Notes: generated by a model from the letters alone, not told the origin. 13,399 nucleotides of DNA from JANLQX01 sp031406385 (GCA_031406385.1 JANOHI010000103.1:1-13399), one strand, 5' to 3'. Shown: positions 1 to 7,571, numbered from the stretch's first letter. A program made the numbers and translations.

Positions 1-862
1 CCCGACACCAACGACGCCCACCATCGTGAACGGCGCGGCGACCTTGCGGTTCGCCGGCGCCGACCGTCGCTACGTCGTGCACCTGCCGAATGGAACCCCA
101 CCGCGGCTGCCCGGTCCGCTCGTGGTCGTGCTCCACGGTGGTCTCGGCGGCGCCGAGCAGGCCCAGTCGGCGTACGGCTGGGATGCCGTCGCCGACCGCA
201 ACGCGTTCACCGTCGTGTACCCCGAGGGGCAGCCCATCGTGATCGGCCACGCATGGAACGCCGGCTCGTGTTGCGCTTTACCGGCCGCGCGCGGCGTCGA
301 CGACGTCGGCTTCATCAGCGCCGTCATCGACGCGATGGTGAATGCAAAGGTCGTCGACCCGAAGAACGTGTTCGCTACCGGCATGTCGAACGGCGCCATG
401 CTCACCTACCGACTCGCCTGCGACCGACCCGGCCGCTTCGCCGCCATCGGTCCTGTCGCCGGCACGATCACCTCAGAGTGTCCGACCCCGGCGCCGATCT
501 CGGTCCTGCACATCCATGGTGAGGCCGACGCCAACGTCCCGTTCGATGGCTCCGCAACGACCAAGGGTACCGCCGCCGGAACGGTGCGGATGTCGGTTCC
601 CACCGCGCTCGAACGGTTCCGCGCCGCGGCGAAGTGCCCGACGCCCACGACGAGCACGGCGGGGCCGGTCACCCGTCAATCGAGCGCGTGCCCCGGGGGC
701 ATCGACGTGAACCTCATCACCATCGCCGGCGCGGGCCATCAGTGGCCCGGCTCCCCCGTCCAGCCGACGGCAGCCGCGGCGGCGATCGGCGTCGACCCGC
801 CCAGCCAGGCCCTCGATGCCACCGCCCAGCTCTGGGACTTCTTCGCCTCCCACCGCCGCTGA
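1..862 (+). CDS. Secreted poly(3-hydroxybutyrate) depolymerase / LpqC-type esterase, 5'-truncated
   Basis: This is an alpha/beta-hydrolase of the LpqC/PHB-depolymerase (feruloyl-esterase-like) family, which hydrolyses ester bonds in polyesters or acylated substrates outside the membrane. Numbered from the GTG at 26, an oxyanion-side LHGG motif lies at 36-39. The nucleophile elbow GMSNG at 119-123 gives Ser121, the HGEAD stretch gives Asp168, and GAGHQWPG gives His238, so the catalytic triad is complete. Cysteines at 82-83, 132, 152, 204 and 222 suit an exported, disulfide-bonded protein. The frame stays open to the left edge and encodes a Pro/Thr-rich linker (PTPTTPTI) just before the GTG. 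The true start, with a signal or lipoprotein peptide, therefore probably lies outside the window and GTG 26 is only the first visible start. The gene converges on the nitroreductase gene. The substrate cannot be determined from the sequence. Confidence 0.85.
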   Translation, partial: PTPTTPTIVNGAATLRFAGADRRYVVHLPNGTPPRLPGPLVVVLHGGLGGAEQAQSAYGWDAVADRNAFTVVYPEGQPIVIGHAWNAGSCCALPAARGVDDVGFISAVIDAMVNAKVVDPKNVFATGMSNGAMLTYRLACDRPGRFAAIGPVAGTITSECPTPAPISVLHIHGEADANVPFDGSATTKGTAAGTVRMSVPTALERFRAAAKCPTPTTSTAGPVTRQSSACPGGIDVNLITIAGAGHQWPGSPVQPTAAAAAIGVDPPSQALDATAQLWDFFASHRR

Positions 863-921
863 CGCACCGCAGCGGCACGGCCCGATGCGGACACGGCCGC
901 CGACACCGAGTGCTTGGTCAT

Positions 922-941
922 TTCGCTCGCCCTCGAGCGAA
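922..941. terminator. Hairpin in the convergent gap, possible bidirectional terminator
   Basis: TTCGCTCG at 922-929 pairs perfectly with CGAGCGAA at 934-941 across a 4-base loop (CCCT). It lies about 60 bases past the esterase stop and, on the other strand, past the nitroreductase stop. No T-tract follows on either strand, so it may end transcription weakly or simply be one of the GAGCGA-type intergenic repeats seen elsewhere in the window. A further GCGAGCGAA copy follows at 952-960. Confidence 0.35.
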
Positions 942-1055
942 CCGAGCGACCGCGAGCGAACCCAGCATTGGACGATCCCGAGCAAGGACAAACCCGACCA
1001 AGAATGGAGCACCGAGCCTCACAACCCGCACCCGTCCTAGACGTCGTACCCGGTA

Positions 1056-1096
1056 CCCGCACGCACCCACCCGCACCCGCACGCGCACCCGCACCC
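1056..1096 (-). repeat. CGCACC-type low-complexity repeat, G-rich on the minus strand
   Basis: Six CCC runs (1056, 1066, 1070, 1076, 1088 and 1094) are separated by short GCA/GCACG spacers. On the minus strand these become GGG runs with loops of 1, 3, 9 and 3 bases within 1066-1096, which fits the usual G-quadruplex pattern. The repeat lies just downstream of the nitroreductase stop, so its transcript would carry the G-rich strand. The rest of the 863-1117 gap shows no gene. Confidence 0.5.
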
Positions 1097-1117
1097 GGCC
1101 AAGGCCAAGCCGCAGCG

Positions 1118-1756
1118 TCAGTCGGTTTGCTTCCAGCGATTGAAGAACGTGATCTCGCGGGCCGGGCGACGCGGCGCCGGGGAGAAGTCGTCGCCGGTGT
1201 AATACGCCACCGGCAGGAGCGCGATCTGGGTGACGGTGGGCGGGATGCCGAGCATCTCGGCGATGAGTTCCTCGTAGTGGAGATGGAACGTCGTCCACGC
1301 CGAGCCGAGACCACGGGCCCGGGCGGCCAACTGGAAGCTCCACACACCCGGGGCGACGCTGCCGTGGTACGCCGCGAGGTCGCCACGCGGGGCATCGTCG
1401 GGAAGGCGGTCGAGGCGCATGGCGATGACCCACGCGGGCACCTCGGCGATGTGGTCCACCAGGTACATGGCCGACTCGACGACCCTGCCCTGTCGGCCCT
1501 GGGCACCGGCGCTCGCCGCCAGATACTGGCGACCGTATTCCTGGTAGTACGGCGCGATCTGGGCCATCAGCTCCTTGTCATCGATGATGAGCCAGCGGTT
1601 GCGTTCGAGGTTGCCGCCCATCGGCGCATGACTCGCCACGTCGATGCAGTCGAGCAGGAGATCTCGAGGAACGGGACGGGAAAGGTCGAGACGCTTACGA
1701 ACCTGCTTGGTGGTCTTGAGGAGATAGTCAGACGCTTCGATATCGATCGGGGGCAT
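1118..1756 (-). CDS. Nitroreductase family protein (FMN-dependent oxidoreductase)
   Basis: This 212-residue protein has the layout of the nitroreductase/FMN reductase superfamily, whose homodimers use NAD(P)H to reduce nitro, quinone or enone substrates at an FMN. The N-terminal VRKRLD (19-24) matches the arginine-containing FMN-phosphate motif (RRSxRxF-like). SHAPMGGN (42-49) matches the Ser/Pro/Asn isoalloxazine loop. WSFQLAARARGLGSAWTT (139-156) is the conserved helix and loop. IALLPVAYYTGDDF (178-191) plus the basic tail ending at FFNRW form the C-terminal FMN-contacting part. Length is normal for the family. The ATG at 1756-1754 is the first start before VRKRLD; no clear Shine-Dalgarno precedes it, so a leaderless start is possible. 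It is divergent from the desaturase gene and convergent with the esterase. The substrate is unknown, and nothing nearby suggests one. Confidence 0.85.
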   Translation of the reverse strand: MPPIDIEASDYLLKTTKQVRKRLDLSRPVPRDLLLDCIDVASHAPMGGNLERNRWLIIDDKELMAQIAPYYQEYGRQYLAASAGAQGRQGRVVESAMYLVDHIAEVPAWVIAMRLDRLPDDAPRGDLAAYHGSVAPGVWSFQLAARARGLGSAWTTFHLHYEELIAEMLGIPPTVTQIALLPVAYYTGDDFSPAPRRPAREITFFNRWKQTD

Positions 1757-2072
1757 GGCGACAGGGTACGGCCCCGTTCAACAACGCACCACCATGACCG
1801 TGCGCCGAGCGGTGAAGCCGGGGCGATCCCGCGCTTCGTTTTGCGGTGCCGGACGCACCGATCCCGAGCCGACAACGCGAGGCTGCCAAGTTCTTCTCGA
1901 TGATCTCACCGTGCTCGCGCTCGAAGTCGGCGACGGCCACCGACAACTCGTCTTGGCGGATCCTGCGGCGGGCGGCTTCCGCAAGCCACAGCAACCAACC
2001 ACGGGCTGGGCCAGGGTCGGTTCAGGGTTCTCCCTGGTTCCACTCGCCAACCTGCGGGCGCACCATCGAACC
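1757..2072. other. Divergent intergenic region, nitroreductase / desaturase
   Basis: This 316-base gap separates two divergently transcribed genes and must hold both promoters. I could not pick a convincing -35/-10 pair for either. Two things are visible. The first is the antitoxin-like relic on the minus strand. The second is a small hairpin near the desaturase start (CAGGG 2023-2027 / CCCTG 2032-2036, loop TTCT), part of a patch with three GGTTC copies at about 2019, 2026 and 2036. The patch could be an operator, but nothing proves it. Confidence 0.4.
1860..1994 (-). pseudogene. Relic of a type II toxin-antitoxin antitoxin (C-terminal part only)
   Basis: Read on the minus strand from about 1994, the frame gives WLAEAARRRIRQDELS, then VAVADFEREHGEIIEK, then NLAASRCRLGI. 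This closely resembles the C-terminal half of small actinobacterial antitoxins, whose usual pattern is ..AWLAEAARRRLR..AL..ALAEYEAEHGEITEEELAAAR..LG; the comparison is from memory, not a search. The N-terminal ribbon-helix-helix or AbrB-like DNA-binding half is absent: the frame meets a TGA at 2024-2022, and other frames upstream show nothing like it. Downstream the frame runs on into the nitroreductase region without the expected early stop, and no PIN or other toxin start is seen. I infer a decayed fragment, not a working gene. Confidence 0.45.
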
Positions 2073-3047
2073 ATGACGAACATGCCGAACTCGCCGAGCA
2101 TGCCGCACTCGCCGCACTGTCCCAGCAGCGGCCCCCAACGAGCTTTGAAACGACGACAACGCCTCGCCCACCTCGCGCTGGCCGGACTGATCGTCGCCAT
2201 CTCCCTACGGACGAACGCGGCCGCGCCCTTCCTCGTCGTCGCCCTGTTCGTCCTCGTCGTGCCGTTCGAGAAGCTCTTCCCTCGCCATCGCGGACAACGT
2301 GTACGACGCCAAGGTCTCGGCACCGACCTCACCTTCGCACTCGCCACGCCGTTGATCTCCGTCGTCGGTGTCATCGTCGCCCTCGTCGCCGGCGTTGTGA
2401 GCCTGGCGTGGCTGCCAGGACTCGCGCTTCGTCCACTCGTGGCCATGCTCTCTGCGCCCGCGCTGCCGATCCTCGGCGCGGTGCTGTTCGACCTGGCCGG
2501 CTACTGGGTGCACCGCTTCGCCCACGAGAAGGCCACGCTCTGGAGGTTCCACTCCGTGCATCACACCGCTGAGCAACTCGACTGGCTCAGCGGCATACGC
2601 GTCCATCCCCTCGACGGGTTTCTGCTCGGCCCCCCGGTTCTCCTTCTCATCGCCGCCGGGTTCCCAGCGAAGATCACCGGCGGCATCGCCATCCTCCAGA
2701 TGATCGTGGGCCTCTTCCTTCACGCCAACGTCCGCTGGCGTTTGCGTCCCCTCCATCGCATCATCGCCACGCCCGACTTCCACCACTGGCACCACGCCAA
2801 CGAGCCGGCGTCGATCCACACCAACTACGCCGCCTTCCTCCCCCTGTGGGACCAGCTCTTCGGCACCTACCGCGTCCCGAAGGACCGTCAGCCGCAGCGC
2901 TACGGCATCGACGAACCCCACCCCACGAGCTTCGTCGGGCTCCTCGCCACTCCGCTCAAGGGACTCCGCCGAACTCGACGGCCCCAACAATCCCGATCGC
3001 CCCGCCGAACCCGACCACGCCGCCGCAGCGACGGGTCACTGCGCTGA
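2073..3047 (+). CDS. Sterol desaturase / fatty acid hydroxylase family membrane protein
   Basis: This 324-residue integral membrane di-iron oxygenase belongs to the fatty acid hydroxylase superfamily, which hydroxylates or desaturates lipids with O2 and an electron donor. The His clusters are present in order: HRFAH (147-151), HSVHH (160-164), H178, H217, H228 and HHWHH (237-241). Hydrophobic segments lie at about 33-68, 85-118, 126-145 and 180-218. The start is chosen at ATG 2073. The frame is open back to 1755, but that extension is not family-like and runs antisense to the antitoxin relic. ATGs at 2082 and 2100 are alternatives. No Shine-Dalgarno is visible. The last 25 or so residues, from about 298, are a very basic Arg/Pro/Ser tail not expected for the fold. 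The lipid substrate (sterol, carotenoid or fatty acid) cannot be told. Confidence 0.8.
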   Translation: MTNMPNSPSMPHSPHCPSSGPQRALKRRQRLAHLALAGLIVAISLRTNAAAPFLVVALFVLVVPFEKLFPRHRGQRVRRQGLGTDLTFALATPLISVVGVIVALVAGVVSLAWLPGLALRPLVAMLSAPALPILGAVLFDLAGYWVHRFAHEKATLWRFHSVHHTAEQLDWLSGIRVHPLDGFLLGPPVLLLIAAGFPAKITGGIAILQMIVGLFLHANVRWRLRPLHRIIATPDFHHWHHANEPASIHTNYAAFLPLWDQLFGTYRVPKDRQPQRYGIDEPHPTSFVGLLATPLKGLRRTRRPQQSRSPRRTRPRRRSDGSLR

Positions 3048-3117
3048 GCGTGGCGTGCGGCCCCACCAAGGAACGCAGTCCATCGCCGAGCCGAGCCGAA
3101 CCGAGCCCGAAGGAAGC

Positions 3118-3139
3118 GGTCATGCCGGGTTCACCCGCC
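3118..3139 (+). promoter_or_regulatory. Candidate PHO box (two 11-base direct repeat units) upstream of the exported nuclease
   Basis: GGTCATGCCGG (3118-3128) is followed without a gap by GTTCACCCGCC (3129-3139). Against the Streptomyces PhoP direct-repeat unit G(G/T)TCAYYYR(G/C)G I count 9 and 10 matches of 11. The site is about 90 bases before the nuclease ATG. In actinobacteria PhoP activates extracellular phosphatases and nucleases through such repeats, so the position makes sense. GTTCACC alone is common in coding DNA here, so the evidence rests on the exact 11-base phase, and the PhoP consensus of this organism's own lineage is unknown. Confidence 0.35.
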
Positions 3140-3215
3140 CGCAGCCTCGCCGTCGTCTGAAATCCAGGTCTCGTCGTTACCGTCCTCCCGTATCCGCTGC
3201 CGGACCACGGACCAC

Positions 3216-3223
3216 GAGAGGGA
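3216..3223 (+). promoter_or_regulatory. Ribosome binding site of the ExeM/NucH-type nuclease
   Basis: GAGAGGGA ends 7 bases before ATG 3231. It fixes the start just ahead of the signal peptide and is one of the few clear Shine-Dalgarno sites in the window. Confidence 0.7.
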
Positions 3224-3230
3224 CGATCCC

Positions 3231-6200
3231 ATGAGCACACCGCACACGTCGACCAACACACAGAGGTTGCGACACAGGCGATCCCGCGCCCGCCTCGCCG
3301 GGACAGCCGCCCTCGCCGCCATGCTCTCCGTCGGGCTGCCGAGCGTCGCCTTCGCCGACTCGACCCCGCGGACGGTCCAGCCCGTGCAGTTCACGCAGGA
3401 CTGGACCAACACCGCACTCATCACCACGGCCAACGACTGGAGTGGTGTTCCGGGGATCGTCGGGTACCGCGGCGACGACATCACCGCCGCCACCGGTGTT
3501 GACCCGCAGACGCTGCTCGGAGAAGGCACCGTCACCGTAAACGCCCTCGCCAACCAGACCAGTCCCAACACCCTCAGCACCGGCGCGGTCGCTGAGTTCG
3601 ACACACTCGCCGACCCGACGATTGCGCTCAACGGGTCCGGCACCGCCGACGCGCCGAACATCGTCCTCAACCTCGATCTCACGTCGTCGAACACGATCAA
3701 CGTGCGCTACGACCTTCGCGACCTCGATGGTTCGATCGACAACGCCATCCAGCCGGTGGCCCTCCAGTACCGGGTCGGGACAGCAGGTGCCTTCACCAAT
3801 GTCCCGGCGGCGTTCGTCGCCGACGCCACGAGCGGCCCGGGCGCGGCCACCCTCGTCACGTCGGTCAACGTCACGCTTCCGAGTGCCGTCGACAACCAGC
3901 CGGTGGTCCAGCTGCGCATCATCACGGCGAACGCTGTCGGCAACGATGAATGGGTCGGCATCGACAACATCGCTATCAGCGGTCTCGCCACGGCCGGCGA
4001 CACCGCCCCGACGGTCACGTCGACGGTTCCGGCCAACAACGCGACGGGAATCGCGGTCGGTGCAGACATCACCATCACCATGAGCGAGTCGGTCGCCACA
4101 ACCGGGGCCTTCTCCGTGACCTGCACCACGAGCGGGGCGCATCGGGTGACGGTGACGGGCGGCCCCACCGTCTGGACCCTCAACCCCGACACCGATTTCG
4201 TCGCGAACGAATCATGCACGGTGACGGTGACAGCGTCACTCGTGACCGACACCGACGCCATCGATCCCCCCGACGCCATGGCCGCGAACTACGTGTTCAC
4301 CTTCGCCACCGTTGCGGCCGACCCCTGCACGTCGCCGTTCACGCCGATCTCCCAGGTCCAGGGAAGCGGTTCGACATCACCGATCCCCGGCGTGCGAACC
4401 ACCAAGGGTGTCGTGGTCGGAGACTACGAACTCCCAACGGGCGGCACCTCGGCGAGCTACCTCCGTGGCTTCTATATCCAAGACGCAACGGGTGACGCCG
4501 ACCCGGCCACATCGGAGGGAATCTTCGTGTTCAACGGGAACAACGATTCGGTCACCCTCGGCGATGTCGTCGTCGTGACCGGGACGGTCGGCGAATTCCA
4601 GGATCAGACGCAGTTGAATTTGATCAGTTCACTTACCAAGTGCGGGACGGGGAGCGTTGCTCCGACCGATGTCGCGCTGCCTGCGGCGTCGGCAACGGCG
4701 TTCGAGGCATACGAAGGAATGCTCGTGCGATTCCCCCAGACCTTGTACGTGACCGAGCACTTCCAGCTCGGCCGCTTCGGTCAGGTGGTCGTGTCGTCCG
4801 GAGATCGTCTGCGCCAGCCCACGAGCGTTGTCGCTCCCGGCGCCCCCGCCAATGCGCTCCAGGCCTCCAACAACCTCAGCAAGGTGATCATCGACGACGC
4901 CCTGCAGAGCCAGAACCCCGACCCCATTGTGTTCGGACGCAACGGCAGCCCGCTGTCCGCGTCCAACACCCTTCGGGGTGGCGACACCACAACCGGCTCG
5001 GTCGGTGTCCTCACCTACACGTGGGCCGGCAACTCGGCGAGCAGCAATGCCTTCCGGCTCCGTCCGATCAACGCGCTCAACGGAGCGGTGCAGTTCGTCG
5101 AAGCGAACACTCGGCCGTCCGCGCCAGCCGTCGCGGGAACGCTGAAGGTTGCCGGATTCAACCTGCTCAACTTCTTCAACACCTTCGATGGGCTGCCCGA
5201 CACCGTCGACAATTGCCTCTTCGGCACCACCGGAGGGCCAGCTGATTGTCGAGGTGCTGACACGCAAGCGGAATTCGACCGTCAGTGGCCGAAGACGGTT
5301 GCGGCGATCACGAACCTCAGTGTTGATGTGCTCGGCGTGAACGAGATCGAGAACGACGGCTATGGCGCAACCAGTGCGATTGCCTTCCTCGTCGACAGGC
5401 TCAATGCTGCAACGGCACCGGGCACGTATGCCTTCATCAACGTCGACCAGCAGACGGCCCAGGTCGACGCACTCGGTTCCGATGCCATCAAGGTCGGGGT
5501 GATCTACAAGCCGGCGAGCGTGACGCCCGTTGGCACGACGGCCGCGCTCAACACGGTCGCCTTCGTCAACGCCGGCGACAGTGGCCCGCGAAACCGTGCG
5601 TCCCTGGCGCAGGCGTTCGAACAGAACTCCAACGGGGCGCGTTTCGTCGTCAACGTGAACCACCTCAAGAGCAAGGGCAGCGCCTGCGACGCTCCCGATG
5701 CCTTCGATGGCCAGGGGAACTGTGCCGCCGTCCGGGCAAGTGCGGCGACGCAACTCGCGGCGTGGCTGGCCACCGATCCGACCGGCACCGGCGACCCCGA
5801 CATCCTTCTGCTCGGCGACTACAACTCCTACGCCAAGGAAGACTCGATAACCGCGCTTATCAATGCGGGATTCAACAACCTCGCTGAGACACTCGTCGGC
5901 CCCAACGCCTACTCCTACGTGTTCGACGGCCAGTGGGGCTACCTCGACTACGCGCTCAGCTCGGCGTCGATGCTGAGCCAGGTTGCCGGCGTCGAGGAGT
6001 TCCACATCAACGCCGACGAGCCGAGCGTGCTCGACTACAACACCGACTTCAAGACGGCCAACCTCCAGGCGACGCTGTATGCGCCGGACCAGTACCGGGT
6101 CTCCGACCATGATCCCGTCGTCGTCGGCCTCAGCCTGAACAAGCCGGCAACGACCACCACGTTGACGGCTGCGCCGAGCGGCCTCATCGCCGGTCAACCC

Positions 6201-7394
6201 TTTGACCTCACGGCGTCGGTCGCCGCGGTATCCGGCTCTGGCGTCCCGACGGGATCGGTGGCGTTCTCCGACGGTTCGCCGCTCGGTTCGGTCGCGGTCG
6301 ACGCACTCGGGAAGGCAACCCTCGCCCAACAGCGAGGAGCCGGAACGTTCAACTACTCCGGCGCCTTCACCGGCAGTGCACGGTTCGGTGACAGCACCGG
6401 AACGCTCACCGTCAACGTGGCGCAGGCCCCGTCGACGGTCACGCTGACCGCGCCAGCGGCGGCTGCTGTCGGGACATCGGTGCCGCTCACCGCCCAGGTT
6501 TCCGCGGCCTATCTTCGGCCAACCGGAACGGTGACGTTCTTCGACGGCACAACCGATCTGAGCGGGCCAATCGCCCTCATCGCCGGAGCCACCCCGACCG
6601 CGGCCACGGCGGCGTTCTCGTGGACGGCCACTCCCGTCGGTGCCCGCTCGATTACCGCCGTCTACAGCGGTGACAGCGACGTGCTCGCGACCACCTCGGC
6701 GTCCTCGGTGGTCAACGTCACCGAATCGGCGACCGTCTCCATCGCCGACTCGTCGGCCGTCGAAGGCAACAGCGGGTCCTCGGTGATGAACTTCAACGTG
6801 TCGCTGTCGAACGCCCTCACCGTTCCGTTCTCGCTCACTGTCAACTCGACGAACGGCACGGCGACGGCGCCATCGGACTTCGCTGCGCTGACCGGCGTCG
6901 CGGTCGTGTTCGCACCAGGCGAGACATCGAAGACGGTCTCCGTCAACATCGTGGGTGACACCGCAGTGGAGCCGGACGAAACGTTCCAGGTCGTCCTCTC
7001 GGGATCGCTGCCCTCGGGCGTCGTCCTCGCCCGAAGCACGGCAAGCGGGATGATCACCAATGACGACGTTGTTGCGGTCAATCCCCGTCTCCGGATTCGC
7101 CAGATCTGCACCGGATGGACCAACGCGCCCTACCTGGTGTTCACCTGGACGGTCAAGAACCGGGGCACGGATGCGGTCACGTTCACGTGGCGTGTGAAGA
7201 ACGGCGTGCCGGCCCAAACCGGAACGGCAACCGTCGCCGCCGGAGCGTTTTCGGCACCGTTCGCCACGATTCGCTGGGCGAAGAACACCACGCTGCAGGT
7301 GCTCGTCAACGGCAAGGTCATCGACGAAGTCGAGGCCGAACGGAACCGGGCGTCGTGTCGTGATCGCGACGACCGCAACCGCGACGACGATTGA
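3231..7394 (+). CDS. ExeM/NucH-family extracellular nuclease/phosphoesterase, multidomain, exported
   Basis: This 1387-residue secreted enzyme probably degrades extracellular DNA or nucleotides. A signal peptide with an RHRRSRAR n-region ends near AFA|DS (42/43). A beta-rich N-terminal domain follows (about 43-250), then an SbsA-like Ig domain (about 257-360) and an OB-fold/ExeM-type region (about 364-630). The endonuclease/exonuclease/phosphatase domain spans 638-965, with FNLLNFF (643-649), NEIEN with Glu705, HLKSKG with His811, GDYN with Asp863 and Asn865, and SDHDP with Asp959 and His960, so the metal-dependent catalytic set looks intact. Next come two bacterial Ig-like repeats (about 972-1063 and 1067-1163), a Calx-beta domain (1164-1279, ending ITNDD), an unassigned module of about 100 residues bounded by Cys1293 and Cys1376, and an Asp/Arg tail. 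No LPxTG motif or C-terminal membrane helix is seen. It is monocistronic, with its own terminator. Nuclease versus cyclic phosphodiesterase activity cannot be decided here. Confidence 0.88.
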   Translation: MSTPHTSTNTQRLRHRRSRARLAGTAALAAMLSVGLPSVAFADSTPRTVQPVQFTQDWTNTALITTANDWSGVPGIVGYRGDDITAATGVDPQTLLGEGTVTVNALANQTSPNTLSTGAVAEFDTLADPTIALNGSGTADAPNIVLNLDLTSSNTINVRYDLRDLDGSIDNAIQPVALQYRVGTAGAFTNVPAAFVADATSGPGAATLVTSVNVTLPSAVDNQPVVQLRIITANAVGNDEWVGIDNIAISGLATAGDTAPTVTSTVPANNATGIAVGADITITMSESVATTGAFSVTCTTSGAHRVTVTGGPTVWTLNPDTDFVANESCTVTVTASLVTDTDAIDPPDAMAANYVFTFATVAADPCTSPFTPISQVQGSGSTSPIPGVRTTKGVVVGDYELPTGGTSASYLRGFYIQDATGDADPATSEGIFVFNGNNDSVTLGDVVVVTGTVGEFQDQTQLNLISSLTKCGTGSVAPTDVALPAASATAFEAYEGMLVRFPQTLYVTEHFQLGRFGQVVVSSGDRLRQPTSVVAPGAPANALQASNNLSKVIIDDALQSQNPDPIVFGRNGSPLSASNTLRGGDTTTGSVGVLTYTWAGNSASSNAFRLRPINALNGAVQFVEANTRPSAPAVAGTLKVAGFNLLNFFNTFDGLPDTVDNCLFGTTGGPADCRGADTQAEFDRQWPKTVAAITNLSVDVLGVNEIENDGYGATSAIAFLVDRLNAATAPGTYAFINVDQQTAQVDALGSDAIKVGVIYKPASVTPVGTTAALNTVAFVNAGDSGPRNRASLAQAFEQNSNGARFVVNVNHLKSKGSACDAPDAFDGQGNCAAVRASAATQLAAWLATDPTGTGDPDILLLGDYNSYAKEDSITALINAGFNNLAETLVGPNAYSYVFDGQWGYLDYALSSASMLSQVAGVEEFHINADEPSVLDYNTDFKTANLQATLYAPDQYRVSDHDPVVVGLSLNKPATTTTLTAAPSGLIAGQPFDLTASVAAVSGSGVPTGSVAFSDGSPLGSVAVDALGKATLAQQRGAGTFNYSGAFTGSARFGDSTGTLTVNVAQAPSTVTLTAPAAAAVGTSVPLTAQVSAAYLRPTGTVTFFDGTTDLSGPIALIAGATPTAATAAFSWTATPVGARSITAVYSGDSDVLATTSASSVVNVTESATVSIADSSAVEGNSGSSVMNFNVSLSNALTVPFSLTVNSTNGTATAPSDFAALTGVAVVFAPGETSKTVSVNIVGDTAVEPDETFQVVLSGSLPSGVVLARSTASGMITNDDVVAVNPRLRIRQICTGWTNAPYLVFTWTVKNRGTDAVTFTWRVKNGVPAQTGTATVAAGAFSAPFATIRWAKNTTLQVLVNGKVIDEVEAERNRASCRDRDDRNRDDD

Positions 7395-7455
7395 ACCGAG
7401 CGAGGGACAGCGCTTCCCGAGTTGAGCGTGCTGTAAGCGCCAGTTACAACCTTCG

Positions 7456-7488
7456 GCGGGCCGCATCCTCTTCTTGGATGCGGCCCGC
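7456..7488 (+). terminator. Strong terminator hairpin after the nuclease gene
   Basis: GCGGGCCGCATCC (7456-7468) and GGATGCGGCCCGC (7476-7488) form a perfect 13-base-pair stem with a pyrimidine loop TCTTCTT. It lies 61 bases past the stop and is followed by TGTTCGTTC, a weak T-rich tail, as is usual for actinobacterial intrinsic terminators. It separates the nuclease from the downstream thioredoxin-fold gene. Confidence 0.8.
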
Positions 7489-7557
7489 TGTTCGTTCCGC
7501 ACCCGGCGCACGTACTCCTCGACGCACCCGCCACCCCGGCAGCGCGGCCATCGCTGT

Positions 7558-7564
7558 GGGAGGG
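7558..7564 (+). promoter_or_regulatory. Ribosome binding site of the DsbA/YjbH-like gene
   Basis: GGGAGGG ends 7 bases before ATG 7572. It supports that start and shows the gene is independently translated. Confidence 0.65.
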
Positions 7565-7571
7565 TTGGGGA

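Noticed and set aside
1757..1859. Toxin gene next to the antitoxin relic
   Set aside because: No frame here starts or continues like a PIN-domain, MazF or RelE toxin on either strand.
914..1903. A 329-codon plus-strand open frame opposite the nitroreductase
   Set aside because: The opposite strand has intact FMN-binding motifs of the nitroreductase family. This frame has no recognisable domain and crosses intergenic repeats.
2011..2040. PHO-box reading of the GGTTC repeats before the desaturase
   Set aside because: The GTTC copies are spaced 7 and 10 bases apart, not 11, and lack the ACC core.
1755..2072. N-terminal extension of the desaturase back to ATG 1755
   Set aside because: The added 106 residues are unlike the family, overlap the divergent promoter region and run antisense to the antitoxin-like relic. 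ATG 2073 gives a normal length.
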